DNA from: Angiostrongylus vasorum
Taxonomy: Eukaryota > Nematoda > Chromadorea > Rhabditida > Metastrongylidae
Reading direction: 5' to 3'
NCBI GenBank assembly: GCA_018806985.1
Contig: JADANN010000462.1
Location: 1,417,501-1,481,500 of the forward strand
Length of the DNA stretch: 64,000 nt
Below, in pieces: positions 36,301 to 41,300 of the stretch. A program made the position numbers and the translations under genes. Within the stretch, counting starts at the first letter, position 1. Every line of letters starts with the position of its first letter. Below the pieces are notes generated by a model. It saw only the letters and a list, made by a program, of their open reading frames with translations. It was not told where the DNA came from and ran no database searches.

Positions 36301-36791
36301 GTGGAGGCCGCCATGGTCGAACCAGTCCAACGATGAGGGAAGATGGCACAGGTCTGCACATCACTTTGTAGCAATGCACTTTGTAAATGTAGAACATGAA
36401 ATTGATGATGGGACTTAAGTGGATATCAGATGACAAAGAAATACTGTTTCCCTGCGTACAAAACAATAGAACTGGTCATAACAGGGAAATCACAGAAATG
36501 AAATTTGCTCCGAGATATGTTAGGGAAAAATTCGTTCCAGCAACAGTTTTTTTGCTTAAATGGTGCAGTTGTCTAGAAACAACATAGAAAGTAATTTCAT
36601 ACACGCTAATATATACGCCATACATCTTATATGTCAGAAAAAACTATACAATTTCAAATATGCGAGAAGGTGCTGAGCTGGGAGCAAGTTCTGACTGGAG
36701 TATCGAGACGGTGATCGACTGGAAACGCATCGTTTCGATGTACTACCAGATGAACGGCAAGAAAGACGACCAAGAAGAATGTGAAGAGTAG
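2154..36791 (+). CDS. trp-4: TRPN / NOMPC-type mechanosensory cation channel, 5'-partial, 37 exons visible
   Basis: This gene encodes a TRPN channel, the pore-forming subunit of a mechanotransduction channel in sensory neuron membranes. Joined exons encode a long ankyrin array (exons 1-22), a linker, a hydrophobic membrane region (exons 26-34) with pore-side FFSLFG and S6-side [20 protein letters not shown], then the TRP helix starting EWKFG, and a C-terminus ending in ECEE and TAG. The order and spacing match Drosophila NOMPC repeat for repeat, from about its third ankyrin repeat onward. Exon phases agree at every junction and the corrected coding sum is 4,491 nt, divisible by three. Four exons (3, 8, 11, 24) each hold one extra G or C in a short run. 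Splice sites are GT-AG except one clear and one possible GC donor. The N-terminus and about two ankyrin repeats lie left of the window or were not recognised. A pseudogene is possible but less likely, because all other exons are open. Confidence 0.93.
2543..2660 (+). CDS. trp-4: trp-4 exon 2 (ankyrin)
   Basis: The exon starts after TTTGCAG and ends before GTGGGT in phase 1. It contains [14 protein letters not shown], a standard ankyrin TxLHxAxxxG block. The leftover G joins with AT of the next exon to give Asp. Confidence 0.83.
2661..3065. other. trp-4 intron, 405 bp
   Basis: No gene seen. It contains a 20-base stretch at about 2737-2756 identical to the 3' junction of the long anc-1 intron (see findings). 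Confidence 0.6.
3066..3221 (+). CDS. trp-4: trp-4 exon 3 (ankyrin), one-base frame break
   Basis: The exon follows TACAG and precedes GTATCT. The first half reads [17 protein letters not shown] then GRTALHE. The second half reads [20 protein letters not shown] in another frame. One extra G in the GGG at 3145-3147 explains the switch, and removing it restores both flanking phases. Confidence 0.8.
3490..3720. other. unassigned GC-rich block in trp-4 intron
   Basis: This stretch has noticeably higher GC than its flanks and is open in one plus and two minus frames over about 210 bp. None of the translations resembles a family I recognise. It may be a transposon fragment or a satellite remnant. 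Confidence 0.3.
5350..5605 (+). mobile_element. tRNA-derived SINE copy
   Basis: Shares GTCGGCAAACTGGTACCAAA, TCGGTAGGCCACCGCGA and CCAGATATGCATTCAA with the 16321 copy. The tRNA-like head is decayed. Confidence 0.8.
6497..6671 (+). CDS. trp-4: trp-4 exon 4 (ankyrin)
   Basis: The exon starts phase 0 after TTTAAG with [19 protein letters not shown] and continues [17 protein letters not shown] to FLKR, ending phase 1 before GTGTGT. The [17 protein letters not shown] block is highly characteristic of TRPN. Confidence 0.92.
6672..8242. other. trp-4 intron, 1.6 kb
   Basis: AT-rich, with no repeat or RNA gene recognised. Short open frames here have no ankyrin pattern and no splice support. Confidence 0.6.
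8243..8367 (+). CDS. trp-4: trp-4 exon 5 (ankyrin)
   Basis: After TTGTAG the exon gives [20 protein letters not shown] and ends NVDIRTR before GTGCGT, phase 0. The MPNK motif aligns with the same position in NOMPC. Confidence 0.9.
8368..8990. other. trp-4 intron, 623 bp
   Basis: No gene or repeat recognised. A 141-codon minus-strand open frame begins in this interval but overlaps exon 5 and has no family features. Confidence 0.55.
8991..9117 (+). CDS. trp-4: trp-4 exon 6 (ankyrin)
   Basis: The exon begins [20 protein letters not shown] after TTAAG and continues [13 protein letters not shown] to QTALHI, ending phase 1 before GTATTT. It is close to the NOMPC repeat with ALHIAVES and GADVHVRGG. 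Confidence 0.92.
9404..9542 (+). CDS. trp-4: trp-4 exon 7 (ankyrin)
   Basis: The exon follows GGACAG and ends phase 2 before GTAGGT. It reads [20 protein letters not shown] then [15 protein letters not shown], two ankyrin half-units. Confidence 0.91.
9543..9901. other. trp-4 intron, 359 bp
   Basis: AT-rich; nothing recognised. Confidence 0.55.
9902..10074 (+). CDS. trp-4: trp-4 exon 8 (ankyrin), one-base frame break
   Basis: After GTGCAG the exon gives [20 protein letters not shown] then [17 protein letters not shown]. The frame then shifts at CCCC (10012-10015) to [20 protein letters not shown], ending before GTGAGT. Removing one C gives a phase-0 end and matches the long linker of this NOMPC repeat. 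Confidence 0.85.
10205..10300 (+). mobile_element. SINE 3' fragment
   Basis: Only the 3' part is seen (AATGAATGAAGCCAAGTGCAT to CTCAGGGATTGATCAGC). Confidence 0.55.
10713..10994. repeat. duplicated ~107-bp module in trp-4 intron
   Basis: 10713-10820 and 10888-10994 are about 85% alike (ATCGCAACGGATTCTGATAG, then ATTAGACCTTA.TGGATC). The first copy has inverted ends TAAGGTCTAAT / ATTAGACCTTA. Confidence 0.75.
11047..11123 (+). other. G-rich tracts with G-quadruplex potential
   Basis: Two clusters (11047-11079 and 11098-11123) each hold four or more runs of three to six G with short loops, on the coding strand of a trp-4 intron. Confidence 0.7.
11813..11920 (+). CDS. trp-4: trp-4 exon 9 (ankyrin)
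   Basis: 36 codons after GTTACAG begin [16 protein letters not shown] and end LLIDYGGQ before GTTGGT. The residues match the NOMPC segment with ATALHYTCQI. Confidence 0.88.
12054..12191 (+). CDS. trp-4: trp-4 exon 10 (ankyrin)
   Basis: 46 codons after TGTGCAG read [20 protein letters not shown] and end NKQSK before GTATGG, phase 0. Confidence 0.88.
12840..13040 (+). repeat. stem-loop repeat family, copy 2
   Basis: The core is CTTAAGAA, stem GGCG, loop ATGC, stem TGCC, then GAAACGTCAGC (12903-12933). The 3' flank (TCAATGCCGAGGTTAA, AAAGTCGGTC) is shared with the copy near 24664. Confidence 0.7.
13052..13130. repeat. AT-rich simple sequence
   Basis: Nearly pure A/T with ATTAT and TTATAT motifs, next to stem-loop copy 3. 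Confidence 0.7.
13110..13260 (-). repeat. stem-loop repeat family, copy 3
   Basis: The minus-strand core is CTGAGGAA, stem GATG, loop AAAA, stem CGTC, then GAAACGTTAGTCGAATAAAA (plus 13136-13161 for the stem-loop). The flank CCGGATCATCGG matches copy 1. Confidence 0.75.
13460..13565 (+). repeat. stem-loop repeat family, 3' half only
   Basis: GTCGAAAGGTTAGCCGAGTA and CCTCGTGTAAGCTGAGCAA match the 3' flank of copy 1. The CTGA side is missing. Confidence 0.6.
13631..13819 (+). CDS. trp-4: trp-4 exon 11 (ankyrin), one-base frame break
   Basis: After TTTCAG the exon starts [16 protein letters not shown]. One extra G in GGGGG (13676-13680) moves the rest to another frame, [20 protein letters not shown] and [20 protein letters not shown]. 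It ends phase 2 before GTGCAA. Confidence 0.87.
13820..14332. other. trp-4 intron, 513 bp
   Basis: AT-rich, nothing recognised. Confidence 0.55.
14333..14453 (+). CDS. trp-4: trp-4 exon 12 (ankyrin)
   Basis: The acceptor is ATTCAG. The exon reads [20 protein letters not shown] and ends LDNQ before GTGTGT. Joined to exon 11 it gives AFVNSKSKTG, as in NOMPC. Confidence 0.9.
14513..14635 (+). CDS. trp-4: trp-4 exon 13 (ankyrin)
   Basis: 41 codons after TTCCAG read [20 protein letters not shown] then [20 protein letters not shown]. The exon ends before GTCATT, phase 0. Confidence 0.92.
14917..15108 (+). CDS. trp-4: trp-4 exon 14 (ankyrin), donor uncertain
   Basis: 64 codons after TTTTAG read [15 protein letters not shown] and [20 protein letters not shown], ending KTKTLE. 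A GC donor (GAG|GCAGGT) gives exactly the NOMPC length. A GT donor four bases later with an acceptor at 15385-15386 is also in frame and would add seven residues. Confidence 0.88.
15404..15496 (+). CDS. trp-4: trp-4 exon 15 (ankyrin)
   Basis: The exon starts [20 protein letters not shown] after ATTAAG, or at 15387 if the alternative acceptor is used, and ends [11 protein letters not shown] before GTCTGT. Confidence 0.88.
15572..15667 (+). CDS. trp-4: trp-4 exon 16 (ankyrin)
   Basis: 32 codons after TTTTAG read [20 protein letters not shown] and end RRCSKK before GTGCGT. Confidence 0.9.
15825..15965 (+). CDS. trp-4: trp-4 exon 17 (ankyrin)
   Basis: 47 codons after ACTTTAG read [20 protein letters not shown] and then [13 protein letters not shown]. 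The AAYYG and TSVPA-like blocks are diagnostic of TRPN. Confidence 0.93.
15966..16807. other. trp-4 intron, 842 bp
   Basis: Contains the best-preserved tRNA-derived SINE copy (16321-16612); the rest is featureless. Confidence 0.65.
16321..16612 (+). mobile_element. tRNA-derived SINE, best copy
   Basis: The 5' head (16323-16388) folds like a tRNA: a perfect 7-bp acceptor stem GGGCGCG/CGCGCCC, an A box TGGCGCAGTGGTTGG, and a T arm with GTTGATCC as B box. A shared body follows (GTCGGCAAATTGGTACCAGA, CGGTAGGCCACCGCGA, CCAGATATGCATTCA) with a tail of CTTTATC repeats. Confidence 0.85.
16808..16912 (+). CDS. trp-4: trp-4 exon 18 (ankyrin)
   Basis: 35 codons after ATTTCAG read [20 protein letters not shown] and [15 protein letters not shown], ending before GTGGGT. 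Confidence 0.93.
16913..17733. other. trp-4 intron, 821 bp
   Basis: Contains a MITE-like element with 104-bp inverted arms (17379-17662). Confidence 0.65.
17379..17662. mobile_element. MITE-like element with 104-bp inverted arms
   Basis: Left arm 17379-17482 and right arm 17559-17662 are reverse complements with about eight mismatches. The ends are TAATGATGCTGAGATATT. There is no coding capacity. Confidence 0.85.
17734..17826 (+). CDS. trp-4: trp-4 exon 19 (ankyrin)
   Basis: 31 codons after CTTCAG read [20 protein letters not shown] then [11 protein letters not shown], matching the NOMPC GGHMSVVGLLLSRS segment. Confidence 0.93.
17827..19665. other. trp-4 intron, 1.8 kb
   Basis: Contains a minus-strand SINE copy (about 19137-19416). 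Otherwise nothing recognised. Confidence 0.6.
19137..19416 (-). mobile_element. tRNA-derived SINE copy, minus strand
   Basis: On the minus strand it carries a tRNA-like head (GGTTAGAGGTGCCCCAC), the shared body and an AAAGCT-type 3' end. Body order is the same as in the 16321 copy. Confidence 0.8.
19666..19770 (+). CDS. trp-4: trp-4 exon 20 (ankyrin)
   Basis: 35 codons after TTTCAG read [20 protein letters not shown] then [15 protein letters not shown], ending before GTATCT. Confidence 0.93.
19980..20087 (+). CDS. trp-4: trp-4 exon 21 (ankyrin)
   Basis: 36 codons after CTTAAG read [20 protein letters not shown] and end ETKEGK before GTGAGT. Confidence 0.92.
20088..20511. other. trp-4 intron, 424 bp
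   Basis: Nothing recognised. Confidence 0.55.
20512..20628 (+). CDS. trp-4: trp-4 exon 22 (last ankyrin)
   Basis: 39 codons after TTTTAAG read [20 protein letters not shown] then [18 protein letters not shown], ending before GTTGGT. The HDT-LMEDRRF block closes the ankyrin array in TRPN proteins. Confidence 0.93.
20629..21154. other. trp-4 intron, 526 bp
   Basis: Nothing recognised. Confidence 0.55.
21155..21252 (+). CDS. trp-4: trp-4 exon 23 (linker)
   Basis: The exon follows TTTCAG and ends phase 2 before GTGAGT. It contains [20 protein letters not shown], matching the NOMPC post-ankyrin linker. Confidence 0.92.
21449..21630 (+). CDS. trp-4: trp-4 exon 24 (linker), one-base frame break
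   Basis: After CTTCAG it reads [10 protein letters not shown]. One extra C at 21479-21480 then shifts the frame to [20 protein letters not shown] and [14 protein letters not shown], ending before GTCCAG. Corrected length fits both neighbouring phases. Confidence 0.88.
21787..21862 (+). CDS. trp-4: trp-4 exon 25 (pre-membrane linker)
   Basis: After CTTACAG it reads [20 protein letters not shown] then VDWSF, ending phase 1 before GTTGCT. It matches the NOMPC KEVIAHTVVQRYL segment. Confidence 0.92.
22014..22097 (+). CDS. trp-4: trp-4 exon 26 (first hydrophobic membrane segment)
   Basis: After TTTCAG it reads [20 protein letters not shown], a membrane helix with the conserved CPPAW, ending phase 1 before GTGACG. 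Confidence 0.92.
22156..22252 (+). CDS. trp-4: trp-4 exon 27 (membrane segment)
   Basis: After ATCTCAG it reads [20 protein letters not shown] then [11 protein letters not shown], a second hydrophobic helix, ending phase 2 before GTGAGA. Confidence 0.92.
22494..22614 (+). CDS. trp-4: trp-4 exon 28 (membrane segment)
   Basis: After TTTCAG it reads [20 protein letters not shown] then [10 protein letters not shown] and GSGLGIVK, ending before GTGACT. It matches the NOMPC LLIWLSGLLLFELTN segment. Confidence 0.93.
22666..22797 (+). CDS. trp-4: trp-4 exon 29 (membrane segment)
   Basis: 44 codons after TCTAG read [20 protein letters not shown] then [17 protein letters not shown], ending before GTTAGC. 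Confidence 0.92.
22943..23040 (+). CDS. trp-4: trp-4 exon 30 (membrane segment)
   Basis: After TTTCAG it reads [20 protein letters not shown] then [12 protein letters not shown], ending phase 2 before [17 protein letters not shown] is nearly invariant in TRPN. Confidence 0.95.
23041..23786. other. trp-4 intron, 746 bp
   Basis: AT-rich, nothing recognised. Phases of exons 30 and 31 join directly across it. Confidence 0.6.
23787..23874 (+). CDS. trp-4: trp-4 exon 31 (membrane segment), GC donor
   Basis: After ATCACAG it reads [20 protein letters not shown] then TLHVTSIFQ. The 3' splice context is CAG|GCAAGT, a textbook GC donor for a 59-bp intron. No GT nearby keeps the frame. Confidence 0.92.
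23934..24028 (+). CDS. trp-4: trp-4 exon 32 (pore region)
   Basis: After TTACAG it reads [20 protein letters not shown] then [11 protein letters not shown], ending phase 2 before GTCAGT. The pore helix corresponds to ELLFFAVFG of NOMPC. Confidence 0.93.
24245..24524 (-). mobile_element. tRNA-derived SINE copy, minus strand
   Basis: The minus strand starts with GTGCAGCAGTTAGAGATG (A-box region) and GGTTAGATCCCGC (B box), then the shared body with GGTCGGCAATTTAGTACCAA. Confidence 0.8.
24531..24760. mobile_element. palindromic element with about 60-bp inverted arms
   Basis: Left arm 24531-24591 and right arm 24700-24760 are reverse complements with two mismatches. The interior holds a stem-loop repeat copy. 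It is probably a MITE or snap-back element. Confidence 0.82.
24600..24800 (+). repeat. stem-loop repeat family, copy 4
   Basis: The core is CTGAAGAA, stem GGCG, loop AAAC, stem CGCC, then GAAATGTCAGC (24664-24694). It lies inside the palindromic element at 24531-24760. Confidence 0.7.
25258..25872 (-). mobile_element. RTE fragment, 3' part (thumb and tail)
   Basis: The DNA is clearly similar to 31.52-32.12 kb in the same orientation, including the GGTGTTCTTTGTTCTC-like stretch and the CTCGAGCGGTGGCAGTAAA region. It is heavily decayed. Confidence 0.8.
25880..26040 (+). repeat. stem-loop repeat family, copy 5
   Basis: The core is CTGAGGAA, stem GACA, loop, stem TGTC, then GAAACGTTTGCCAAATAAAG (25959-26003). 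It sits exactly between two inverted RTE fragments. Confidence 0.72.
26046..27050 (+). mobile_element. RTE fragment, RT palm end to tail, opposite orientation
   Basis: It reads [20 protein letters not shown] then [12 protein letters not shown], and later [10 protein letters not shown] and ARRTHRAYF, with stops between. It corresponds to the last third of the RTE protein. It lies opposite to the neighbouring 25258-25872 fragment, so the two share about 600 bp as inverted arms. Confidence 0.82.
27276..27346. repeat. compound (TA)n(GA)n microsatellite
   Basis: About 21 TA units followed directly by about 14 GA units. Confidence 0.95.
27749..27851 (+). CDS. trp-4: trp-4 exon 33 (pore loop and start of S6)
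   Basis: After GTTTCAG it reads [20 protein letters not shown] then [14 protein letters not shown], ending phase 0 before GTAAGT. Confidence 0.92.
30000..30330. mobile_element. two tRNA-like SINE heads, head to head
   Basis: Arms of about 100 bp at 30016-30120 and 30219-30322 are inverted and roughly 75-80% alike. Each carries GTGCA.TGGGTAACACAT followed by a TTCG-type B box. On the minus strand the left copy shows a 7-nt anticodon-like loop CTGGAAA. It is a separate family from the 16321 SINE. Confidence 0.6.
30955..31135 (-). mobile_element. divergent SINE relative, minus strand
   Basis: On the minus strand GCCAACCAAGCCTCTCATCC and GGTACCGGACTTCTCCGGG recall the SINE body motif; the rest has diverged. 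It could be a different subfamily. Confidence 0.5.
31515..34260 (-). mobile_element. RTE-clade non-LTR retrotransposon, near full length, degenerate
   Basis: Reading the minus strand from 34260 gives, in broken frames, an endonuclease part ([18 protein letters not shown]), then reverse transcriptase blocks [42 protein letters not shown] and [11 protein letters not shown], then a thumb and tail ([27 protein letters not shown]). The order is that of RTE elements, which copy RNA by target-primed reverse transcription. Frameshifts and stops make it inactive. It lies antisense in a trp-4 intron. Confidence 0.88.
35030..35095 (-). mobile_element. SINE 5' head fragment, minus strand
   Basis: Contains GCAGCGCACTGGTTAGAGAT (minus strand), a good A-box region similar to the 24245-24524 copy. 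No body follows. Confidence 0.5.
35130..35198 (+). CDS. trp-4: trp-4 exon 34 (end of S6)
   Basis: 23 codons after TTCTAG read [20 protein letters not shown] then SDK, ending before GTCGGC. The match to NOMPC across this block is almost exact. It is separated from exon 33 by a 7.3-kb transposon-filled intron. Confidence 0.95.
35254..35374 (+). CDS. trp-4: trp-4 exon 35 (TRP helix)
   Basis: After TTTTAG it reads [20 protein letters not shown] then [20 protein letters not shown], ending phase 1 before GTACGT. EWKFG starts the TRP helix. Confidence 0.92.
35375..36231. other. trp-4 intron, 857 bp
   Basis: AT-rich, no repeat or gene recognised. Confidence 0.5.
36232..36351 (+). CDS. trp-4: trp-4 exon 36 (C-terminal cytosolic)
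   Basis: After CTGCAG the exon gives [20 protein letters not shown] then [10 protein letters not shown], ending phase 1 before GTCTGC. The composition is coding-like and the phases join both neighbours; identity with a specific family segment is less certain. Confidence 0.75.
36352..36669. other. trp-4 last intron, about 318 bp
   Basis: Nothing recognised. The acceptor is weak (GCGAGAAG), so the 3' boundary is uncertain by three bases. Confidence 0.5.
36670..36791 (+). CDS. trp-4: trp-4 exon 37, terminal
   Basis: The exon reads [20 protein letters not shown] then [14 protein letters not shown] and TAG at 36789-36791. DW plus KRIVSMYY aligns with the NOMPC C-terminal VADWEAIAKKYR. The acceptor is AGAAG (36670), or 36667 with the same frame. 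Confidence 0.85.
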
Positions 36792-37074
36792 TACCAGTGC
36801 CATCACGGAAGAGCTTCAGAGAAACTACTCATCTACGCATATTCAGAGCTCCGACCAACAATTCTGTGCAATGTGATCCAAACATGTTGTTTCCCCGTAT
36901 ACGATTTCTGTTTTGCTCTCGTAATTGTGAAGATTGGGTTTAACTGCAGAATGAAAGAGCTTACAATGCAAATTTTGAGAAATTATTCAACGACCATCAG
37001 TACACAACAGTATCAGTAGCATAACTTTTTAAAAGATATTTTACAACAGCGCATTCATTGTTTCCACACCATCA
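36792..37074. other. convergent intergenic region, trp-4 and anc-1 3' ends
   Basis: 283 bp separate the two stop codons. There is no AATAAA on either strand. An AATAAT variant is readable on the minus strand near 36980, so the 3' UTRs may overlap. No other gene is seen here. Confidence 0.7.
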
Positions 37075-38388
37075 TTAAAATGGCGGAGGCCCGTTTACAA
37101 ACTCAAGAGATGGATCGAAGCTTCTTGCGAAATTATTCAATAGCTGGCAACAATATTCGTCGTCACAGTGTGGTACAAGACATGCTGCTCCAAGCAGCAA
37201 AACAAGCATCGCCTGAAGAGGAAGTGCTGTTCGTAAAACTCGTTTCCACCGCGACCGCTGGCGGCGGTATTGTGAAGCAGTCAGTATGCCAGAGACGGTG
37301 TCTGGAACCGGAGATAGCAAACCAGACGACGAGCCATCTATTGATTCGAAATCGCTCTTCGAATCCGTATCTGATGCCATGCCTTCAAATCCATGTTCTG
37401 CAAGTACATTCCGTATGTGTTCGCCTGGATACAGAGCTGCAAGCACGTCAGCAGCCGCATCAATGTCGTATTCGCCATGAACTGCTGCCATATGGCTCGA
37501 TTCTGGGGCGTTGCGCAAAGCTTCAAGAAGATTTTGCGCACGCTGCGTTAGTAGATCCAATCTGCTAGAAGTACTACTTTCTATGTACTGACGACCTTGT
37601 GCACTGCGGTCAACAATCACTTTCTGGTTCTCCAAATGTGCTATTATATCTTGAAGTAGCGATTCGTGGCTCAATCTATCTTTTTGTCCATCGTCTGATG
37701 TAAGCTCTTCATCACATTGATTAAGTTCTGTTGCGAGAATTTCTAAGGTCCGCTTTAGCTGCGCCTCAGCAGTAAGCTCATCAGCCAATTTCTCAGCGAT
37801 TTCCTCATAACGCTTCTCAGTTGATTCCTGGTCAACAGAAAAGAAACGAATTTCCTGGGGCACATGAAGAAGAGGACGCAAGAGAACCACAAATTCATTC
37901 AGTCGTGCATCTGCGGTTCGAAGTTTCTCGATATCAGAATATAGACGCTTAAGATTTTGCAGATGAATCTCCCCTTCTAAGGTAGACATCAGCCTAGTTC
38001 CTGGCGCAAATTGTGAAAGCTTGGCGACAACTTCTTCCAGCAGATTATTCGCGTCGTGCATAACTCTAATGAACTCATCCCAATTGTTAGCGCGTTCTTC
38101 TAGAATTGGAATAATGTTTTCGGCGGATGAAATTGCAGCATTAAGATCTTCCACAGATGGATGATTCTTTGGGGCGTCATGTAAGACTGTGAATGCATTC
38201 TTGCACTTATTAACAAGCTCTTCAGCAGATGGTCTGTATTGTGACGGCACTCCTTCAGCGTCTAATAGTAAGCGATTTGCGTCGTTTACAAGCTGAACAA
38301 GTCGACCCGATATCGGTGATAATGTATTTCGAAGAGCTTCGTCAGCTGCAGTACGAGCGATCTCTTCTTCTACATCGACACGACGTTG
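37075..38388 (-). CDS. anc-1: anc-1 terminal exon: diverged repeat end plus KASH domain
   Basis: 438 codons including the stop. The first part is near-identical to the repeat units up to about SSAENI. It then drops to weak similarity (VDQESTEKRYEE against VDLEQTEKQYED) and passes through an acidic Ser-rich linker (SDTDSKSDFESIDGSSS) to the KASH tail. It is fully open with no indel. Confidence 0.96.
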   Translation of the reverse strand, partial: QRRVDVEEEIARTAADEALRNTLSPISGRLVQLVNDANRLLLDAEGVPSQYRPSAEELVNKCKNAFTVLHDAPKNHPSVEDLNAAISSAENIIPILEERANNWDEFIRVMHDANNLLEEVVAKLSQFAPGTRLMSTLEGEIHLQNLKRLYSDIEKLRTADARLNEFVVLLRPLLHVPQEIRFFSVDQESTEKRYEEIAEKLADELTAEAQLKRTLEILATELNQCDEELTSDDGQKDRLSHESLLQDIIAHLENQKVIVDRSAQGRQYIESSTSSRLDLLTQRAQNLLEALRNAPESSHMAAVHGEYDIDAAADVLAALYPGEHIRNVLAEHGFEGMASDTDSKSDFESIDGSSSGLLSPVPDTVSGILTASQYRRQRSRWKRVLRTALPLQAMLVLLLGAACLVPHCDDEYCCQLLNNFARSFDPSLEFVNGPPPF

Positions 38389-41300
38389 CTAAAATTACTC
38401 GTTAACAATCCGATACAATCACATTAATCAAATGACGTTAAAGAAAATTGCTGATATTAACGAATTTTCTTTCCCTTTTCAATTTAACAGAAACTTAAAC
38501 AAAAAACTGTACATTTAAGAACAACCGCAGAGTTTGAGAATAACTTCTAATGGTGAAATTGACTAGTGAAATAACGCGTCACCGATATACTAATCAGTTT
38601 CGCGTCTTCAACAATTAACTAGACGTCACACTTAAAACAAACACATAACGTAAACGTCTCTATGAATTGAAACCTATCGCAAAGTGTTAAAGAAACCGAA
38701 TACCTCTGAATCAGCATTTCAACTTTTGTTACTCTAACATAAATGCGCAACGTTAATACACAACGCCCCACCTATACTGATATCAATGCGCATGCTACGA
38801 AAATAATAGTCGACTTTCAGCTTAAAAAATAACACTCCTAAGTGATATCGAAGCTCTAAATTCCGCAGATAATTAAATACAACACAGACGCTATAGATGA
38901 TTTCCTAAGAAAACACACGTTCTCCTATTCTACAAAAATGGCACTCTTACTTTCTAAAGCCCAGATTAAAAAATCACTTGAATATACAGATCTTCGCCTA
39001 CGAGACACCTACCATCATACCAATATGGCATCCCTACATTCTGAAGTCGCGATTAAAAAATCCCCTGAATACACAGATCTTTTGCCTACAAGACACCTAC
39101 CATCACACCGATATAGCGCTCTTACATTCTAAAGCCGAGATTAAAAATCTCCTGAATACACAGATCTTTGCCTACAAGACACCTACCATCACACCGATAT
39201 AGCGCTCTTACATTCTAAAGCCGAGATTAAAAATCCCCTGAATATACAGATCTTCGCCTACAAGACACCTACCATCATACCAATATGGCATCCCTACATT
39301 CTGAAGTCGCCATTAAAAATCCCCTGAATATACATTTTGCGGCGAATATAAAAAAACCGTTTGAATTTACAGATATTTACCATACACAACACAAAAAAAC
39401 GCAAGTGCTTCTATTTTAAAAAGATGATTTTTGTGCAAAAACTATACATGCAACTAATGCGATAGAGCAAAATCGCTTCGACATACCTATAAAATTCTGA
39501 ACACTAAAAATAGACTGGTGATCGAGAAATTATCGTCACTTATAGAAACATCAACTTTAAACATTATAGCATTAATTGGAAATCAAACCTTTACAGCAGC
39601 AAGCGTCTTATTGAGACGATCAAGTAATTGAGCATGTTCATTCCGTTGATCGTCATCTAGAGCACACCCATCAAACTCCGAAATACGTTGCTGTAGTCGA
39701 CAGAGTGCATCTTCGTCTTTTTCAATTCCTCAGGTGTTTTCTCAGTCGATTCTGGGCTTGTAATGAGAAGCAACTGATCTTCGGTATCCTTGCGGGCCGC
39801 ATTGAAAGCAGCTAATGCTGCAATCTTGTCACCAACAGAATCACCAAGTTTTTTTAACAGATCCTTTAATTTCGATAAATCCCATGCGCTTCTCTGACGT
39901 AATTCTTCGGTAGCATCACCATCGGGAATCGTTTGCAAGAGATTTTCGAGACGTTGCTTCTTACTTTCAAGATCGACAAGCACTGCTTGTTGCTCGCTTA
40001 GGTTATGCGGTATCTCATCAGATTGTTGTTGTAAACTTTCAGATATTTGAAGGATTTCAGGTGTAACTCTATTCAGTTGTATTAACTGTTCAATATCCTT
40101 CTTCTTTTCATCACACTCCTTTTGTAGGCATTTAATTTGCTCGGGAAGTGTTTTGTCAAGATCATCATGGCTAGCAATTGGCGACAAACTCATGGCAAAA
40201 TCGTGACAACTATCAGCAATTCCACGTAATTTTTGTAGCTCAACATCAAGTGAATCAACAAGTTTTTGAGCACTTTCCGGATTTTCGACGTCAACACTAC
40301 GTAGACCGTCGCCAACAGCCAAAATCCTATTTCGAAGTTCGTTTTGTCTTTCACGTGCATTTTCCTCATCAGTTAACGTTCTTTGTAACGTTGACAGTTG
40401 CTCCTGAAATTTATGAAAATACTAGAAAATGAAAATTTTTACAATCTATATGAATTGAATAGATGAGAATAGAAAGAAAAATCACCTTCACTTTCTCCTT
40501 AACGTTGTTTATGTCACGAGCCAGTTGATTTCTTGGTGAAAGATCTTCTTGTGGAATTGCGTCAATTGTTGCTAGCATTGTTGACAAATCTTCAACATCT
40601 TTGATGATATTCTCAATTGGAATCGGTACTTCACTGCGATTTTCCAACTTATCATTACAGTCGTTAACAATATCTTGCAATTTGATCGTCTTCTCCTCAA
40701 ATCTTATCATCTCATCTAACTGATCGTCTAACATTCGACTAATCGTTTCGATTCGATTCGAGAGATCATCCCTTTTCGGTAATAAATCGACAGCAACATC
40801 AGTGATTGCATCGAGTTTCGCTAATAAACTTGGTATATTTGCTTGTTTAAAATCAACCAATTCATTTGATGAAGTGACGGAAAACGGTTGTGCGTTTTCC
40901 AAATATGAAACATCTTTTTCAAGTTGATCCAATAATTCGATAGTGTTATTACGTAGATCTCGTTCACGTAACAATTTTTTGTAAATCATCTTCATTACGT
41001 TTCGTTAAATCATCAATTTTATGCCGTGCGTTTTCAATATTGTTCGCGATTTTCTCGTCATCCATCACATCCGATGATAATTCGGCTAGTGCTTTACGAA
41101 CATCACGAATGTGATGAAGATTCGTCTCCAGAGTTTCAATATCGTATGAGCTTGGAAGTGTGTCGATTACATTTTCGATCATTGCAAGGCGTTCAAGCGC
41201 TTCCTTTATGGTGTTATCACGTTTCTTTTTCAAATCTCTCAACTGATCGATCTGGTTTCGCAACTGATCAGCGTGATCTGTTGGTAGATTGTCGAGTTGA

